DNA of 64,000 nucleotides from PALSA-1006 sp041660815 (GCA_041660815.1 JBAZVN010000001.1:434001-498000), one strand, 5' to 3'. Positions 1 to 8,642 are shown, counted from the first letter of the stretch. Made by a program: numbers and translations. The notes: a model not told the origin generated them from the sequence alone.

Positions 1-456
1 GGTTCAATTCTCGGCACCATCAAAGACACCGTGGATGAAATGCGCGCGGCAGGGCATAAAATTGGCGTGCTGGGGATTATCAGCTACCGTCCGTTCCCGC
101 TCGCTCAGGTGCGCGCCGCACTGATCAATTGCAAACGCTTTTTGGTGTTGGAAAAAAGCCTTGCGGTAGGCATGGGCGGCATCGTCGCCACTGATGTGCG
201 CATGGCTGTCACCGGCACCGGCATTAAAGGGTTTACCGCGATTGCCGGACTGGGCGGACGCCCAATTCCCAAATCCTCCTTGCATAAATTATTCCGTGAA
301 GCAGAAAAAGAAGAATTACCGCCGGTCACTTTCCTCGATTTGGACTGGGATGCAGTCAACAAACAACTGGAACGTGAACGACAAAATCGCCATTCCGGCC
401 CGATTGCCGAAAATATTCTGCACGATAAGGGCATTGTTTCGGCGAAGTTCGGCTAA
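1..456 (+). CDS. porA: 2-oxoacid (pyruvate):ferredoxin oxidoreductase alpha subunit, C-terminal fragment
   Basis: The reading frame is open from the first base, so the gene begins upstream of the window and only about 151 C-terminal residues are seen. The fragment carries the C-terminal swivel-type region of 2-oxoacid:ferredoxin oxidoreductase alpha subunits, including the stretch IGVLGIISYRPFP. The family oxidatively decarboxylates pyruvate or another 2-oxoacid to an acyl-CoA with ferredoxin as acceptor, in the cytoplasm. The TPP-binding beta subunit follows after 41 bases and a flavoprotein-ferredoxin after that, so this is a three-gene operon. The call depends partly on that context. Substrate specificity cannot be read here. 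Confidence 0.85.
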   Translation, partial: GSILGTIKDTVDEMRAAGHKIGVLGIISYRPFPLAQVRAALINCKRFLVLEKSLAVGMGGIVATDVRMAVTGTGIKGFTAIAGLGGRPIPKSSLHKLFREAEKEELPPVTFLDLDWDAVNKQLERERQNRHSGPIAENILHDKGIVSAKFG

Positions 457-497
457 TCCGCATTAATTTTGCAATATATTGATTATATGAGGTTTTT

Positions 498-1505
498 ATG
501 AGCTTCCAACCCGTAAAGTTTTACCAAACCGGCACCCTGACCGTCGGCAATCGATTGCTGGCAGCGGATGAACGCAGCGTGCAGGCCAACCAGATGCGTA
601 GCAACTCGATCAACTCCGGACATCGCGCCTGCCAAGGTTGCGGCGAAGCGCTGGGGGCTCGTTATGCGATTGACGCCGCGATGGCGGAGAGCAACGGGCA
701 GTTGATTGCAGTGAATGCCACCGGCTGTCTCGAAGTTTTTTCCACACCGTATCCCGAATCGTCCTGGCAAGTGCCGTGGATTCACTCGCTGTTTGGCAAC
801 GCTCCGGCGGTCGCCACCGGCGTCATGGCGGCGATGAAGGTGAAGGGAAAAACCGAGGTACGCGTGGTCGCCCAAGGCGGCGACGGTGGCACGACCGATA
901 TCGGCTTTGGCTGTTTATCCGGCATGTTCGAGCGCAACGACGATGTGCTGTACATTTGCTACGACAACGAAGCGTACATGAATACCGGAGTACAACGCTC
1001 TAGCGCCACACCGCCCACCGCACGTACCGCCACGACTATGCCGGTTGGCAGTGAACCGGGCAATGTATTTGGTCAGGGAAAAAATGTGCCGGAAATTGCC
1101 ATGGCGCACAATATTCCTTATGTCGCCACCGCCACCGTGGCTGATCTGCGCGACTTGGAATATAAAGTGCGCAAGGCCATGCGAATTCGCGGCGCGCGTT
1201 ATATTCAAGTGTTTGTCCCCTGTCCGTTGGGCTGGGGTACCGCCTCGCACGACACGATTCGCATGGCACGTCTGGCAAAAGAGTCCGGCATGTTCCCGGT
1301 CTTTGAGGCTGAAAATGGTGAAGTCACCAGCGTCTTGAAAATTCGCCATAAAGTGCCGGTAGAAGAATATCTCAAGCCGCAAAAACGCTTCGCCCATTTA
1401 TTTGGCAAACACGCTCATCCTGAAATGGTGGAACGCTTGCAAGCGATTGCCGACCGCAACATCCGCAAATACGGCTTGCTGAATGAGGAGACATCTAATG
1501 CCTAA
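498..1505 (+). CDS. porB: 2-oxoacid (pyruvate):ferredoxin oxidoreductase beta subunit, TPP-binding
   Basis: 335 residues. The TPP/Mg site is visible as GGDGG at about 127-131, followed by the family signature YDNEAYMNTG at about 155-164. Four cysteines in family positions (C45 and C48 in RACQGC, C77, and C242 in PCPLGW) should bind a 4Fe-4S cluster. The subunit binds thiamine diphosphate and, with the alpha subunit upstream, converts 2-oxoacid plus CoA to acyl-CoA, CO2 and reduced ferredoxin. The start ATG follows a GAGG ribosome-binding site. The last eight bases overlap the next gene, which implies translational coupling. Pyruvate as substrate is the likeliest choice but is inferred. Confidence 0.9.
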   Translation: MSFQPVKFYQTGTLTVGNRLLAADERSVQANQMRSNSINSGHRACQGCGEALGARYAIDAAMAESNGQLIAVNATGCLEVFSTPYPESSWQVPWIHSLFGNAPAVATGVMAAMKVKGKTEVRVVAQGGDGGTTDIGFGCLSGMFERNDDVLYICYDNEAYMNTGVQRSSATPPTARTATTMPVGSEPGNVFGQGKNVPEIAMAHNIPYVATATVADLRDLEYKVRKAMRIRGARYIQVFVPCPLGWGTASHDTIRMARLAKESGMFPVFEAENGEVTSVLKIRHKVPVEEYLKPQKRFAHLFGKHAHPEMVERLQAIADRNIRKYGLLNEETSNA

Positions 1506-3126
1506 TAAACCCTTTGCCATCACCTTAACACCCGGCACTTCTCTGGCCAATTTAACCGGCAGCTGGCGCACCGCCCGCCCGGTTTATCTGGATCGCCTGC
1601 CGCCTTGCAATAATGCCTGTCCCGCAGGGGAAAATATTCAAGGCTGGCTGTTTCATGCCGAGTCGGGGGACTATGAACAAGCTTGGCGTGTTCTGGTAGA
1701 AAACAATCCACTGCCTGCCGTCATGGGGCGCGTGTGTTATCACCCGTGTGAAGGTGCGTGCAATCGCGGCCAATTGGATTCTTCGGTGGGCATTAACTCG
1801 GTAGAGCGTTTTCTGGGGGACGAAGCCATTAAGCGCGGCTGGAAATTTGCTACCCCTGCTTCCACTACCGGCAAGCGTGTGTTGGTTGTTGGTGCGGGGC
1901 CTTCAGGCTTGTCTGCTGCCTATCATCTGGCACGCATGGGACATCAGGTCGAAATTCACGAAGCCGGCCCCTTGGCCGGCGGCATGATGCGCTTTGGCAT
2001 TCCGAAATATCGTTTACCGCGTGAAGTGTTGGATGCGGAAGTGCAACGCATTCTGGACATGGGCGTGACGCTGAAATTCAATACGAAAATTGAAAATATA
2101 GAACAAAGCATGCAAGCCGGCAACTTTGATGCTTCCTTCCTCGCCGTTGGCGCACATATCGGCAAGCGCACTTATATTCCCGCCGGGGATGCCACCAAGA
2201 TCGTCGATGCCGTATCGGTGTTGCGCTCCATGGAAGGTGAAGATAAACCCATGCTGGGACGCCGCGTTGTGATTTACGGTGGCGGCAATACCGCCATTGA
2301 CGTGGCGCGCACTGCAAAACGCTTGGGCGCCACCGAAGCCATTATTGTGTATCGCCGCACCCGCGACAAAATGCCTGCCCATGATTTTGAAGTAGAAGAA
2401 GCGCTGCAAGAAGGCGTGATGATCAAATGGCTGTCCACCATCAAACAGGCCGGCGAAGGTGAAATCACGGTTGAAAAAATGGCGCTGGATGAAAAAGGCT
2501 ATCCGCAACCTACCGGTGAATTTGAAACTTTGGCAGCAGATTCCGTGGTGCTGGCACTCGGGCAGGACGTTGATTTATCGCTGCTAAATGGCGTTTCCGG
2601 CCTTGAAATTAAAGACGGCACAGTACAGGTTTCATCTAATATGATGACCGGACATCCCGGCATTTTTGCGGGTGGCGATATGGTGCCCTCGGAGCGAACA
2701 GTTACCGTTGCAGTCGGTCACGGCAAAAAAGCCGCGCGGAATATTGATGCCTGGTTGCGCGGCACCAAATACGAAGCGCCTCCCAAACATGAAATTGCCG
2801 AATTCGGCAAACTCAATCCCTGGTATTACTCGGATGCGGATAAAACCGTGCGCCCGATGCTCGACATCATTCGTCGCCAAACCAGTTTTGACGAAGTTCA
2901 AGGCGGCTTAAATGAAACAAACGCCTTGTTTGAAGCTCGCCGCTGCCTATCCTGCGGCAACTGTTTTGAATGCGATAACTGTTATGGCGTGTGCCCGGAC
3001 AACGCGGTACTCAAGCTTGGCCCCGGAAAGCGCTTTGAATTTAAATATGATTATTGCAAAGGCTGTGGAATTTGCGTGGCCGAATGCCCCTGCGGTGCGA
3101 TAAAAATGGTTACGGAAGAAACCTGA
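1498..3126 (+). CDS. GltD-like NAD(P)H flavoprotein fused to a C-terminal 2x[4Fe-4S] ferredoxin
   Basis: 542 residues from the ATG at 1498, chosen for the GAGGAGA ribosome-binding site just upstream and the short overlap with the beta-subunit gene. Domains in order: an N-terminal Fe-S domain like that of glutamate synthase small subunits (cysteines near 37, 41, 80, 84, 88), an FAD site VGAGPSG at about 131-137, a NAD(P) site YGGGNTAID near 265, and a ferredoxin tail from about 480 with two CxxCxxC-type clusters (CLSCGNC and CKGCGIC). GltD-type proteins move electrons between NAD(P)H and Fe-S partners. Being coupled to porAB, it probably links the oxidoreductase to the nicotinamide pool. It is not expected to be glutamate synthase, since no large subunit is nearby. 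Confidence 0.8.
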   Translation: MPNKPFAITLTPGTSLANLTGSWRTARPVYLDRLPPCNNACPAGENIQGWLFHAESGDYEQAWRVLVENNPLPAVMGRVCYHPCEGACNRGQLDSSVGINSVERFLGDEAIKRGWKFATPASTTGKRVLVVGAGPSGLSAAYHLARMGHQVEIHEAGPLAGGMMRFGIPKYRLPREVLDAEVQRILDMGVTLKFNTKIENIEQSMQAGNFDASFLAVGAHIGKRTYIPAGDATKIVDAVSVLRSMEGEDKPMLGRRVVIYGGGNTAIDVARTAKRLGATEAIIVYRRTRDKMPAHDFEVEEALQEGVMIKWLSTIKQAGEGEITVEKMALDEKGYPQPTGEFETLAADSVVLALGQDVDLSLLNGVSGLEIKDGTVQVSSNMMTGHPGIFAGGDMVPSERTVTVAVGHGKKAARNIDAWLRGTKYEAPPKHEIAEFGKLNPWYYSDADKTVRPMLDIIRRQTSFDEVQGGLNETNALFEARRCLSCGNCFECDNCYGVCPDNAVLKLGPGKRFEFKYDYCKGCGICVAECPCGAIKMVTEET

Positions 3127-3159
3127 GTTAGTTTTTAGTCACCTGTAAACTTACAACAT

Positions 3160-3186
3160 CTAGCACTCTCGTCAACAGAGTGCTAG
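3160..3186 (+). promoter_or_regulatory. CIRCE element (HrcA operator) upstream of rpoH
   Basis: The inverted repeat CTAGCACTC, nine spacer bases, GAGTGCTAG matches the CIRCE consensus (TTAGCACTC-N9-GAGTGCTAA) at all but the outermost base of each arm. It ends 24 bases before the rpoH start. A possible promoter overlaps it, with TAGCAC at 3161, 17 bases of spacer and TAGAAT at 3184-3189, so bound HrcA would block polymerase. HrcA is the known CIRCE-binding repressor. Control of rpoH by it is inferred from position. Confidence 0.9.
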
Positions 3187-3210
3187 AATTGTTTCAAGGA
3201 GGTATCAACT

Positions 3211-4068
3211 ATGAGCTATAACCTATCTTTACCTATGCCGTCTGCAGTTGGCAGCATTGATAGTTACATTTCATCTGTTAGAAGTTTACCCATGCTTACC
3301 GATGCGGAGGAGTTGGAGTTTGCCACGCGTTTTCGGCGGGATAATGACTTGGATGCGGCGCGTTCGCTGGTGTTGTCACATTTGCGCGTGGTCGTCAGTG
3401 TGGCGCGTGGCTATATCGGTTACGGCTTGCCACAGGCAGATTTGATTCAGGAAGGCAATATCGGCCTGATGAAAGCCGTCAAGCGCTTTGATCCGGATCG
3501 CGGCGTGCGCTTGGTTTCTTTTGCGCTGCATTGGATTCGCGCTGAAATTCACGAATACATTCTGCGCAATTGGCGCTTGGTGAAAATTGCCACCACTAAA
3601 GCACAGCGCAAGTTGTTCTTTAATCTGCGCAGCATGCGGGAGGGGCTGGATACGCTTCGCCCGCAGGAGGTCACTCGCATTGCCAACGAATTGAATGTGA
3701 GCGAGCGTGATGTGGTGGAGATGGAAACGCGTTTTGGCAATCACGAAATGTCACTGGAGTTGGATTCTGCCGATGATGATCAGAGCTTCGCTCCTATCGC
3801 TTATTTGGCTGCCGATACGGAAAACGAACCTGATCAATTGCTTGAGCGCAGTGAGTTTGAGCGCTTAGAGAGCACTGGATTAAAGAGGGCGCTGGACAAT
3901 CTGGATGAGCGCAGTCGGCGTATTATTGAAGCGCGCTGGTTGAGTCCGGACAATAGCTCGACATTGCATGATCTAGCAGCAGAATTTAAAGTTTCCGCAG
4001 AGCGTATTCGCCAGATTGAGCAAAAGGCCATGAGCAAGATGCAGGCAACGATGGTAGCGATGGCTTAA
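3211..4068 (+). CDS. rpoH: RNA polymerase heat-shock sigma factor, sigma-32
   Basis: 285 residues, the usual length for RpoH. Region 2 contains LIQEGNIGLMKAVKRFDP and the -10 recognition segment. The RpoH-box signature QRKLFFNLR, which separates sigma-32 from other sigma-70 relatives, is present near residue 132. Region 4 ends in the helix-turn-helix SAERIRQIEQKA. The protein directs core polymerase to heat-shock promoters for chaperones and proteases. A strong AAGGAGG ribosome-binding site precedes the start. The gene stands alone between a CIRCE element and a terminator, which suggests cross-control with the HrcA system. Confidence 0.95.
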   Translation: MSYNLSLPMPSAVGSIDSYISSVRSLPMLTDAEELEFATRFRRDNDLDAARSLVLSHLRVVVSVARGYIGYGLPQADLIQEGNIGLMKAVKRFDPDRGVRLVSFALHWIRAEIHEYILRNWRLVKIATTKAQRKLFFNLRSMREGLDTLRPQEVTRIANELNVSERDVVEMETRFGNHEMSLELDSADDDQSFAPIAYLAADTENEPDQLLERSEFERLESTGLKRALDNLDERSRRIIEARWLSPDNSSTLHDLAAEFKVSAERIRQIEQKAMSKMQATMVAMA

Positions 4069-4085
4069 CTCAGCCGCCTGATTGC

Positions 4086-4118
4086 AAAAAAGCCGTGGAA
4101 GGTTTCCACGGCTTTTTT
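4086..4118 (+). terminator. Rho-independent terminator of rpoH
   Basis: A ten-base-pair stem (AGCCGTGGAA, loop GGT, TTCCACGGCT) is flanked by A and T runs, giving a T tail on the plus strand. The flanking runs make it potentially bidirectional, serving the convergent sspB gene as well. Confidence 0.9.
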
Positions 4119-4141
4119 GTTGCTACCAAACATAACTGCTA

Positions 4142-4564
4142 TCACTTTACCACGGTCAATTTCGGCTTGCGCTGCGGCGCCGGGGTATTCGGTGGGTCAC
4201 CACCACCCTCTTTATCCGCATTTTCACCAACAAGATTCAAGGTGGGGGAGGATTCCTGACCTTGAAAAACCAGCCCTTGACCGGTCTCTTGCGCAAAAAT
4301 CCCCATTACCGCATCTACCGGGATGGATAGTTGATGGGCTGCCCCGCCAAATCGCCCCCCGCAACTGATATCTTCATTACCCAGTTGCAGATTTTTTACG
4401 GCATCCATGCTGATATTCAGCACAATTTTCCCGTCTTTCACATACGCCATCGGCACATGCGTGTACTCATTTACTTGTACCGCCAAATAAGGCGTTAAGC
4501 CACTGTCCACACACCAATCATAAATAGCCCGAATTAAATACGGCTTGGTGGACAAATCGCTCAT
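4142..4564 (-). CDS. sspB: ClpXP protease specificity-enhancing factor SspB
   Basis: 140 residues. The N-terminal substrate-binding domain shows the family pattern KPYLIRAIYDWCVDSGLTPY and a conserved FGG segment. The C-terminus is a low-complexity, proline-rich linker ending in LTVVK, which matches the ClpX-binding tail of SspB proteins. The adaptor tethers ssrA-tagged and some other substrates to ClpXP. Its start overlaps the sspA stop (ATGA), the conserved sspA-sspB arrangement. Confidence 0.93.
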   Translation of the reverse strand: MSDLSTKPYLIRAIYDWCVDSGLTPYLAVQVNEYTHVPMAYVKDGKIVLNISMDAVKNLQLGNEDISCGGRFGGAAHQLSIPVDAVMGIFAQETGQGLVFQGQESSPTLNLVGENADKEGGGDPPNTPAPQRKPKLTVVK

Positions 4565-5160
4565 TTGCGCATCGCTTTTTCGGACGGTGTCATCGCTTCA
4601 CTATAAGCCGGACGCGAGAACAATCTTTCGGCATATTTCATCAATGGCGTCGCGTCTTTGTCCAACTGGATTCCATAGTGATCCAAACGCCATAACAACG
4701 GGGCAATCGCCACGTCCAGCATGGAAAATTCATCGCCCAGCATATATTTCTGCTTTAAGAATACCGGTGAAATTTGTGTCAGATTCTCACGCACGGTCAC
4801 ACGCGCTTTTTCCACTGTTTTGGCAACGCCACTTTCCAAGCCCTCAATATGGCAGAACAATTCCTGCTCAAAACGATGCAGGAACAAGCGTGCACGGGCG
4901 CGCATCACCGGATCAGCCGGCATCAATTGCGGATGGGGAAAACGTTCATCAATGTATTCATTGATGATATTTGCCTCGTACAAAATCAAATCACGTTCCA
5001 CCAGTACCGGAACTTTGTTGTACGGATTCATAACGGCGAGGTCTTCAGGCTTGTTGAAAACATCCACATCAATCACCTGGAAATCCATGCCTTTTTCAAA
5101 TAAAACAATACGACAGCGGTGGCTGTAGGGACAGACTGTTCCCGAATATAAAGTCATCAT
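4561..5160 (-). CDS. sspA: Stringent starvation protein A, GST-fold RNA polymerase-associated protein
   Basis: About 199 residues from the ATG pair at 5160/5157. A TTG at 5172 is also in frame, but the N-terminus MMTLYSGTVCPYSHRCRI begins the thioredoxin-like fold as in other SspA proteins, so I prefer the ATG. The N-terminal glutathione-transferase-like domain is followed by an all-helical C-terminal domain. SspA binds RNA polymerase and affects stationary-phase and acid-stress transcription. It is coupled to sspB downstream and follows the small membrane-protein gene closely. Confidence 0.93.
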   Translation of the reverse strand: MMTLYSGTVCPYSHRCRIVLFEKGMDFQVIDVDVFNKPEDLAVMNPYNKVPVLVERDLILYEANIINEYIDERFPHPQLMPADPVMRARARLFLHRFEQELFCHIEGLESGVAKTVEKARVTVRENLTQISPVFLKQKYMLGDEFSMLDVAIAPLLWRLDHYGIQLDKDATPLMKYAERLFSRPAYSEAMTPSEKAMRK

Positions 5161-5168
5161 AGCGCGGC

Positions 5169-5324
5169 TCAACCCTTTATCTGGCGGACGCGCGATTGCG
5201 CATCACCGACCAATTTATTAGCAAAAAAAGCAAGCATTGCACCCAACACCACACCCAACATAACGGGAATAATGCCCAAGCCAATGATGCTATCAACCCA
5301 ACTTCTTTCAATAATCGTATCCAA
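5169..5324 (-). CDS. Small single-span membrane protein of unknown function
   Basis: 51 residues starting at a TTG at 5324, chosen because a near-perfect GGAGGG ribosome-binding site lies six bases upstream. A further in-frame TTG at 5351 lacks such a site. One hydrophobic helix runs from about residue 12 to 36 (IIGLGIIPVMLGVVLGAMLAF), followed by a short basic tail ending RVRQIKG, which should face the cytoplasm. It lies between petC and sspA and stops a few bases before the sspA ATG. I do not recognise the family. A link to the bc1 complex or to SspA is only a guess from position. Confidence 0.55.
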   Translation of the reverse strand: MDTIIERSWVDSIIGLGIIPVMLGVVLGAMLAFFANKLVGDAQSRVRQIKG

Positions 5325-5465
5325 AATATTCCCTCCGGAAATACAGCTCAACTCAATTTAATTACGATTTTTGCAACGGCACGATTTTAGCAACCTTCGC
5401 AGAGTAAAGCAAAAATATCTAATAAAGCCATTTTTAATCAATATGTTATACGAAAATCCTAAAGG

Positions 5466-5498
5466 CAAAACGGCGAAGCAAAATGCTCCGCCGTTTTG
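5466..5498 (-). terminator. Terminator-like hairpin after petC
   Basis: A ten-base-pair inverted repeat, CAAAACGGCG with CGCCGTTTTG, plus a further inner AGC/GCT pairing, lies 40 bases after the petC stop. It has T-rich ends in both directions. It probably closes the petABC transcript and separates it from the small membrane protein and sspAB. Confidence 0.7.
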
Positions 5499-5537
5499 TA
5501 AAAATCAAACCTCTTTAAAAGCTATTTCACTGGTTTT

Positions 5538-6263
5538 TTAGTGAATATCTTTCCAGATTTCTTTCTTCAATCCATACACCAGCACTAACAGAATGGACAG
5601 AAAAGCCAGCACAATCCAACCAATTTGATGACGCACCAAAACAGCAGGCTCGCCCATAAATACCAAATAATTGGTCAAATCGGTTATCGCACTATCATAC
5701 TCGGCAGGAGTCATTGAACCCGGCGTTTTCAACACCAGTTTTTGAGTTTCATGCCCGTCATGCTTTTCATGGTGCAACTCTTGCTCACCTTGCATATCGG
5801 AGAGAATAAACGGCATTCCCACTGCCGGGAAGGTCGTATTATTCCAGCCACTGGTACGGCTGTTATCCACGTAGAAAGTGCGCATGTAGGTATACAGCCA
5901 GTCTGGACTGCGCGAACGCGAGATCACGCTCAGGTCTGGCGGCGCAACCCCGTACGCCATCTTTGCCGAGTTTGAATCCATTGCGGCTTGCATGGTCGAA
6001 CCGATCTTCACGTCTTCCGGCAGCTCTAACTCTTTCTTGATCTGCTCTTCAGTCATGCCGATATCGGTTAGACGGTTATAACGCATGTAAGAAGCCGAGT
6101 GACACCCGAGACACTTGGAAGTGAACAACTTGGCACCACGCTGCAACGAAGCCTGATCTTTCAAATTGATCGGTGCTTTATCCAGATGAATTTCGGAGCT
6201 CGCGATCGCCATTGCCGGCACTAGCATCAGTACCAGCATCCCTAGTTTTTTAATTACATTCAT
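5538..6263 (-). CDS. petC: Ubiquinol-cytochrome c reductase, cytochrome c1 subunit
   Basis: 241 residues. A cleavable signal peptide ends near AMAIASS (about residue 22). The covalent heme motif CLGCH sits at 51-55. One C-terminal membrane helix (about 213-235) anchors the heme domain on the periplasmic face. Cytochrome c1 passes electrons from the Rieske centre to soluble cytochrome c. It is the last gene of the petA-petB-petC operon, 19 bases after petB. Confidence 0.95.
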   Translation of the reverse strand: MNVIKKLGMLVLMLVPAMAIASSEIHLDKAPINLKDQASLQRGAKLFTSKCLGCHSASYMRYNRLTDIGMTEEQIKKELELPEDVKIGSTMQAAMDSNSAKMAYGVAPPDLSVISRSRSPDWLYTYMRTFYVDNSRTSGWNNTTFPAVGMPFILSDMQGEQELHHEKHDGHETQKLVLKTPGSMTPAEYDSAITDLTNYLVFMGEPAVLVRHQIGWIVLAFLSILLVLVYGLKKEIWKDIH

Positions 6264-6282
6264 GTCAACGAACCTTTCTCTA

Positions 6283-7521
6283 TTATTTGGACGTTACACG
6301 ATCAGGCTCGGGCTTGCACTTGTCGATCTTGGTATACCAAGGCATCAAGAAGAAAAATGCAAAATACACCACGGACAAGATACGTGAGATCAGAGTGTAT
6401 GTCTCTGTGGCAGGCATCAATCCCAACCATCCCAGACCCACGAAGCTCACCACAAACGCGGCCAGGAAAGACTTGTAGATCGGACCACGATAACGAATTG
6501 ACTTCACTTTGCCGCGATCCAGCCAGGGCAATGCAAAGAAAATGACGGTCGCCACGCCCATCGCCACAACGCCGGGGAACTGTGAGCCGAACATTGGCGG
6601 TACAGCACGCAGAATTGCGTAATAAGGAGTGAAGTACCAAACGGGTGCAATATGCTCGGGCGTCTTCATCGGGTTAGCCGGAACAAAGTTATTGGCTTCA
6701 ATGAAATACCCGCCAATTTCCGGTGCGAAGAAAATAATCGCGCAGAATACAATCAGGAAAGCCACCGCAGCAACCGCATCCTTCACCACCATATAGGGGA
6801 AGAACGGAATGCCATCCAGCGGAATACCATTTGCATCTTTATGCTTTTTGATTTCAACACCATCCGGATTGTTGGAACCCACCGTATGCAAGGCGATAAT
6901 GTGCAGAACAACAATACCCACCAGCAACAACGGTACGGCGATGACGTGCAAAGCAAAGAAGCGATTTAACGTGGTATCGGATACGACGAAGTCACCGCGA
7001 ATCAGGATCGACAAGTCGTGACCAATGAATGGTACGGAGGAGAACAGATTCACAATCACCTGCGCACCCCAGAACGACATTTGCCCCCAGGGCAATAAAT
7101 AACCCATGAAAGCTTCAGCCATCAAAGCGAGGTAAATGATCATGCCGATGATCCATAGCAATTCGCGCGGCTTACGATATGAACCGTACATCAAGCCACG
7201 GAACATATGCAGATAAACCACCACAAAGAACATGGAGGCGCCGGTCGAGTGCATATAGCGCAAGATCCAGCCCCACTGCACATCGCGCATGATGTATTCA
7301 ACCGAAGCAAAGGCAAACAACGCGTCCGGTTTGTAATTCATCGTCAAGAAAATTCCACTGACAATCTGGATAACCAGCACCAACAGCGCCAAACCACCAA
7401 AGAAATACCAGAAGTTAAAGTTTTTGGGGGCGTAGTATTCTGATAAGTGTTCTTTCCAAGTCGCAATGACAGGCAAACGTTCATCTACCCAGCCCAATAA
7501 ATTCTTCAATAAATTCATCAT
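6283..7521 (-). CDS. petB: Ubiquinol-cytochrome c reductase, cytochrome b subunit
   Basis: 412 residues with eight or so hydrophobic segments. The full-length mitochondrial/proteobacterial type is seen, with both the N-terminal four-helix b-heme part (histidines in the RYMHSTGASMFF and FFALHVIAVPLLL regions) and the C-terminal Qo part. The Qo signature PEW appears here as APVWYFTPYY, reading PVWY where PEWY is usual, a substitution worth checking. It carries both b hemes and the quinone sites. Its start overlaps the petA stop (ATGA), so the two are translationally coupled. Confidence 0.95.
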   Translation of the reverse strand: MMNLLKNLLGWVDERLPVIATWKEHLSEYYAPKNFNFWYFFGGLALLVLVIQIVSGIFLTMNYKPDALFAFASVEYIMRDVQWGWILRYMHSTGASMFFVVVYLHMFRGLMYGSYRKPRELLWIIGMIIYLALMAEAFMGYLLPWGQMSFWGAQVIVNLFSSVPFIGHDLSILIRGDFVVSDTTLNRFFALHVIAVPLLLVGIVVLHIIALHTVGSNNPDGVEIKKHKDANGIPLDGIPFFPYMVVKDAVAAVAFLIVFCAIIFFAPEIGGYFIEANNFVPANPMKTPEHIAPVWYFTPYYAILRAVPPMFGSQFPGVVAMGVATVIFFALPWLDRGKVKSIRYRGPIYKSFLAAFVVSFVGLGWLGLMPATETYTLISRILSVVYFAFFFLMPWYTKIDKCKPEPDRVTSK

Positions 7522-8114
7522 GCTGCACCTCCCACACTATCATCTCCAACCAACAATTTGGTTTCGCTCAAATATTTGTGCGGCGGAATGATTAGATTAG
7601 TTGGGGCGGGAACACCCTTGAATACGCGCGCGGCCAAATCAAAACGCGAACCGTGGCAAGGACAGAACCAACCACCGGTCCAATTGGAACCCAAGTCAGC
7701 AGGGGATACTTCCGGACGGAAAGTTGGCGAGCAACCCAAGTGTGTACAAACTCCCAACACGACCAGCACTTCTGGCTTAATCGAACGCGTGGCGTTATTG
7801 CAGTATTCAGGCTGCTGGGGAACTTCCGAAGTTGGATCAGCCAAATCGCCATCATTCTTAGCCAGCAGATCCAACATTTCTTTGGTGCGGCGCACGATCC
7901 ACACCGGTTTACCCTGCCATTCGATACTGATCATGGTGCCCGGCTCAATAGCAGAAATATCCACTTCGACCGGCGCACCGGCGGCTTTAGCCCGCTCGCT
8001 CGGCATTAAACTCAATACAAACGGTGCACCGGCACCCACTGCTGCAACTCCACCCGCCGCTGTTGTAGCAGCGATCAATAGTCGCCGCTTACTGTGATCC
8101 ACATTCTCAGTCAT
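7518..8114 (-). CDS. petA: Ubiquinol-cytochrome c reductase, Rieske iron-sulfur subunit
   Basis: 198 residues. A Tat-like twin-arginine segment (SKRRLL, residues 8-13) precedes a hydrophobic helix that acts as an uncleaved membrane anchor. The 2Fe-2S site is complete: CTHLGC at 123-128 and CPCHGS at 151-156, giving ligands C123, H125, C151 and H154, with C128 and C153 able to form the usual disulfide. The protein takes the first electron from ubiquinol and passes it to cytochrome c1. It leads the petABC operon and follows a small cytochrome gene by 70 bases. Confidence 0.95.
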   Translation of the reverse strand: MTENVDHSKRRLLIAATTAAGGVAAVGAGAPFVLSLMPSERAKAAGAPVEVDISAIEPGTMISIEWQGKPVWIVRRTKEMLDLLAKNDGDLADPTSEVPQQPEYCNNATRSIKPEVLVVLGVCTHLGCSPTFRPEVSPADLGSNWTGGWFCPCHGSRFDLAARVFKGVPAPTNLIIPPHKYLSETKLLVGDDSVGGAA

Positions 8115-8184
8115 AACCCTAATCCCTTCTGTTTTATAGCGTTTTTATAATTAATGGTTAAATTGATTTTTCAAAACTCAATTC

Positions 8185-8604
8185 TTAATTGTTTTTTGCA
8201 CCCTGTTTAACCCATTTCCTCATCAGCAGTATGTACTGACGATCCAAGGTACCGGAACTATTCAAACCCATCGGCATCTTCAAACCCTTGTTCGTGCCAG
8301 TAAGTAATTTAGTGAAGGTACTCACTTCACTATTGCCCGGAATAACGACAGGACCAAATCTTGTTCCCTTCATCAAATTTTCATAGCTTGATAAATCCAA
8401 TCCACTTTTAACATGGCCTTTTCCGCCCGGAATGTGGCAGTTGAGGCAATAATCATGCAAAATTGGCTGAATATCCTTCTTGAAACTGACTTCACCCGTT
8501 CCAAGTGCTTTAATCGCCGCCTGATTCGGCTCAGATGATTCCGCTGCCAGCGCATTGAGCGAAAAGGCAACTAACAGCCCCCCCATTAACAAACTAATTT
8601 TCAT
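8185..8604 (-). CDS. Periplasmic monoheme c-type cytochrome, PSCyt1-like domain
   Basis: 139 residues. A signal peptide with likely cleavage after NALA (residue 20) precedes one heme c motif, CLNCH at 53-57. Methionines at 110 and 112 in MPMG are candidate sixth ligands. The pattern DIQPILHDYCLNCH, then SGLDLSSYENLMKG, then a C-terminal MRKWVKQGA resembles the planctomycete-type cytochrome C domain. It sits immediately upstream of petABC on the same strand, so it may be co-transcribed and act as an electron acceptor or donor of the bc1 complex. That role is inferred. Confidence 0.75.
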   Translation of the reverse strand: MKISLLMGGLLVAFSLNALAAESSEPNQAAIKALGTGEVSFKKDIQPILHDYCLNCHIPGGKGHVKSGLDLSSYENLMKGTRFGPVVIPGNSEVSTFTKLLTGTNKGLKMPMGLNSSGTLDRQYILLMRKWVKQGAKNN

Positions 8605-8642
8605 ACTTCCTCCCCGTTACTTCCAACAGCCTGCCCCTATCT

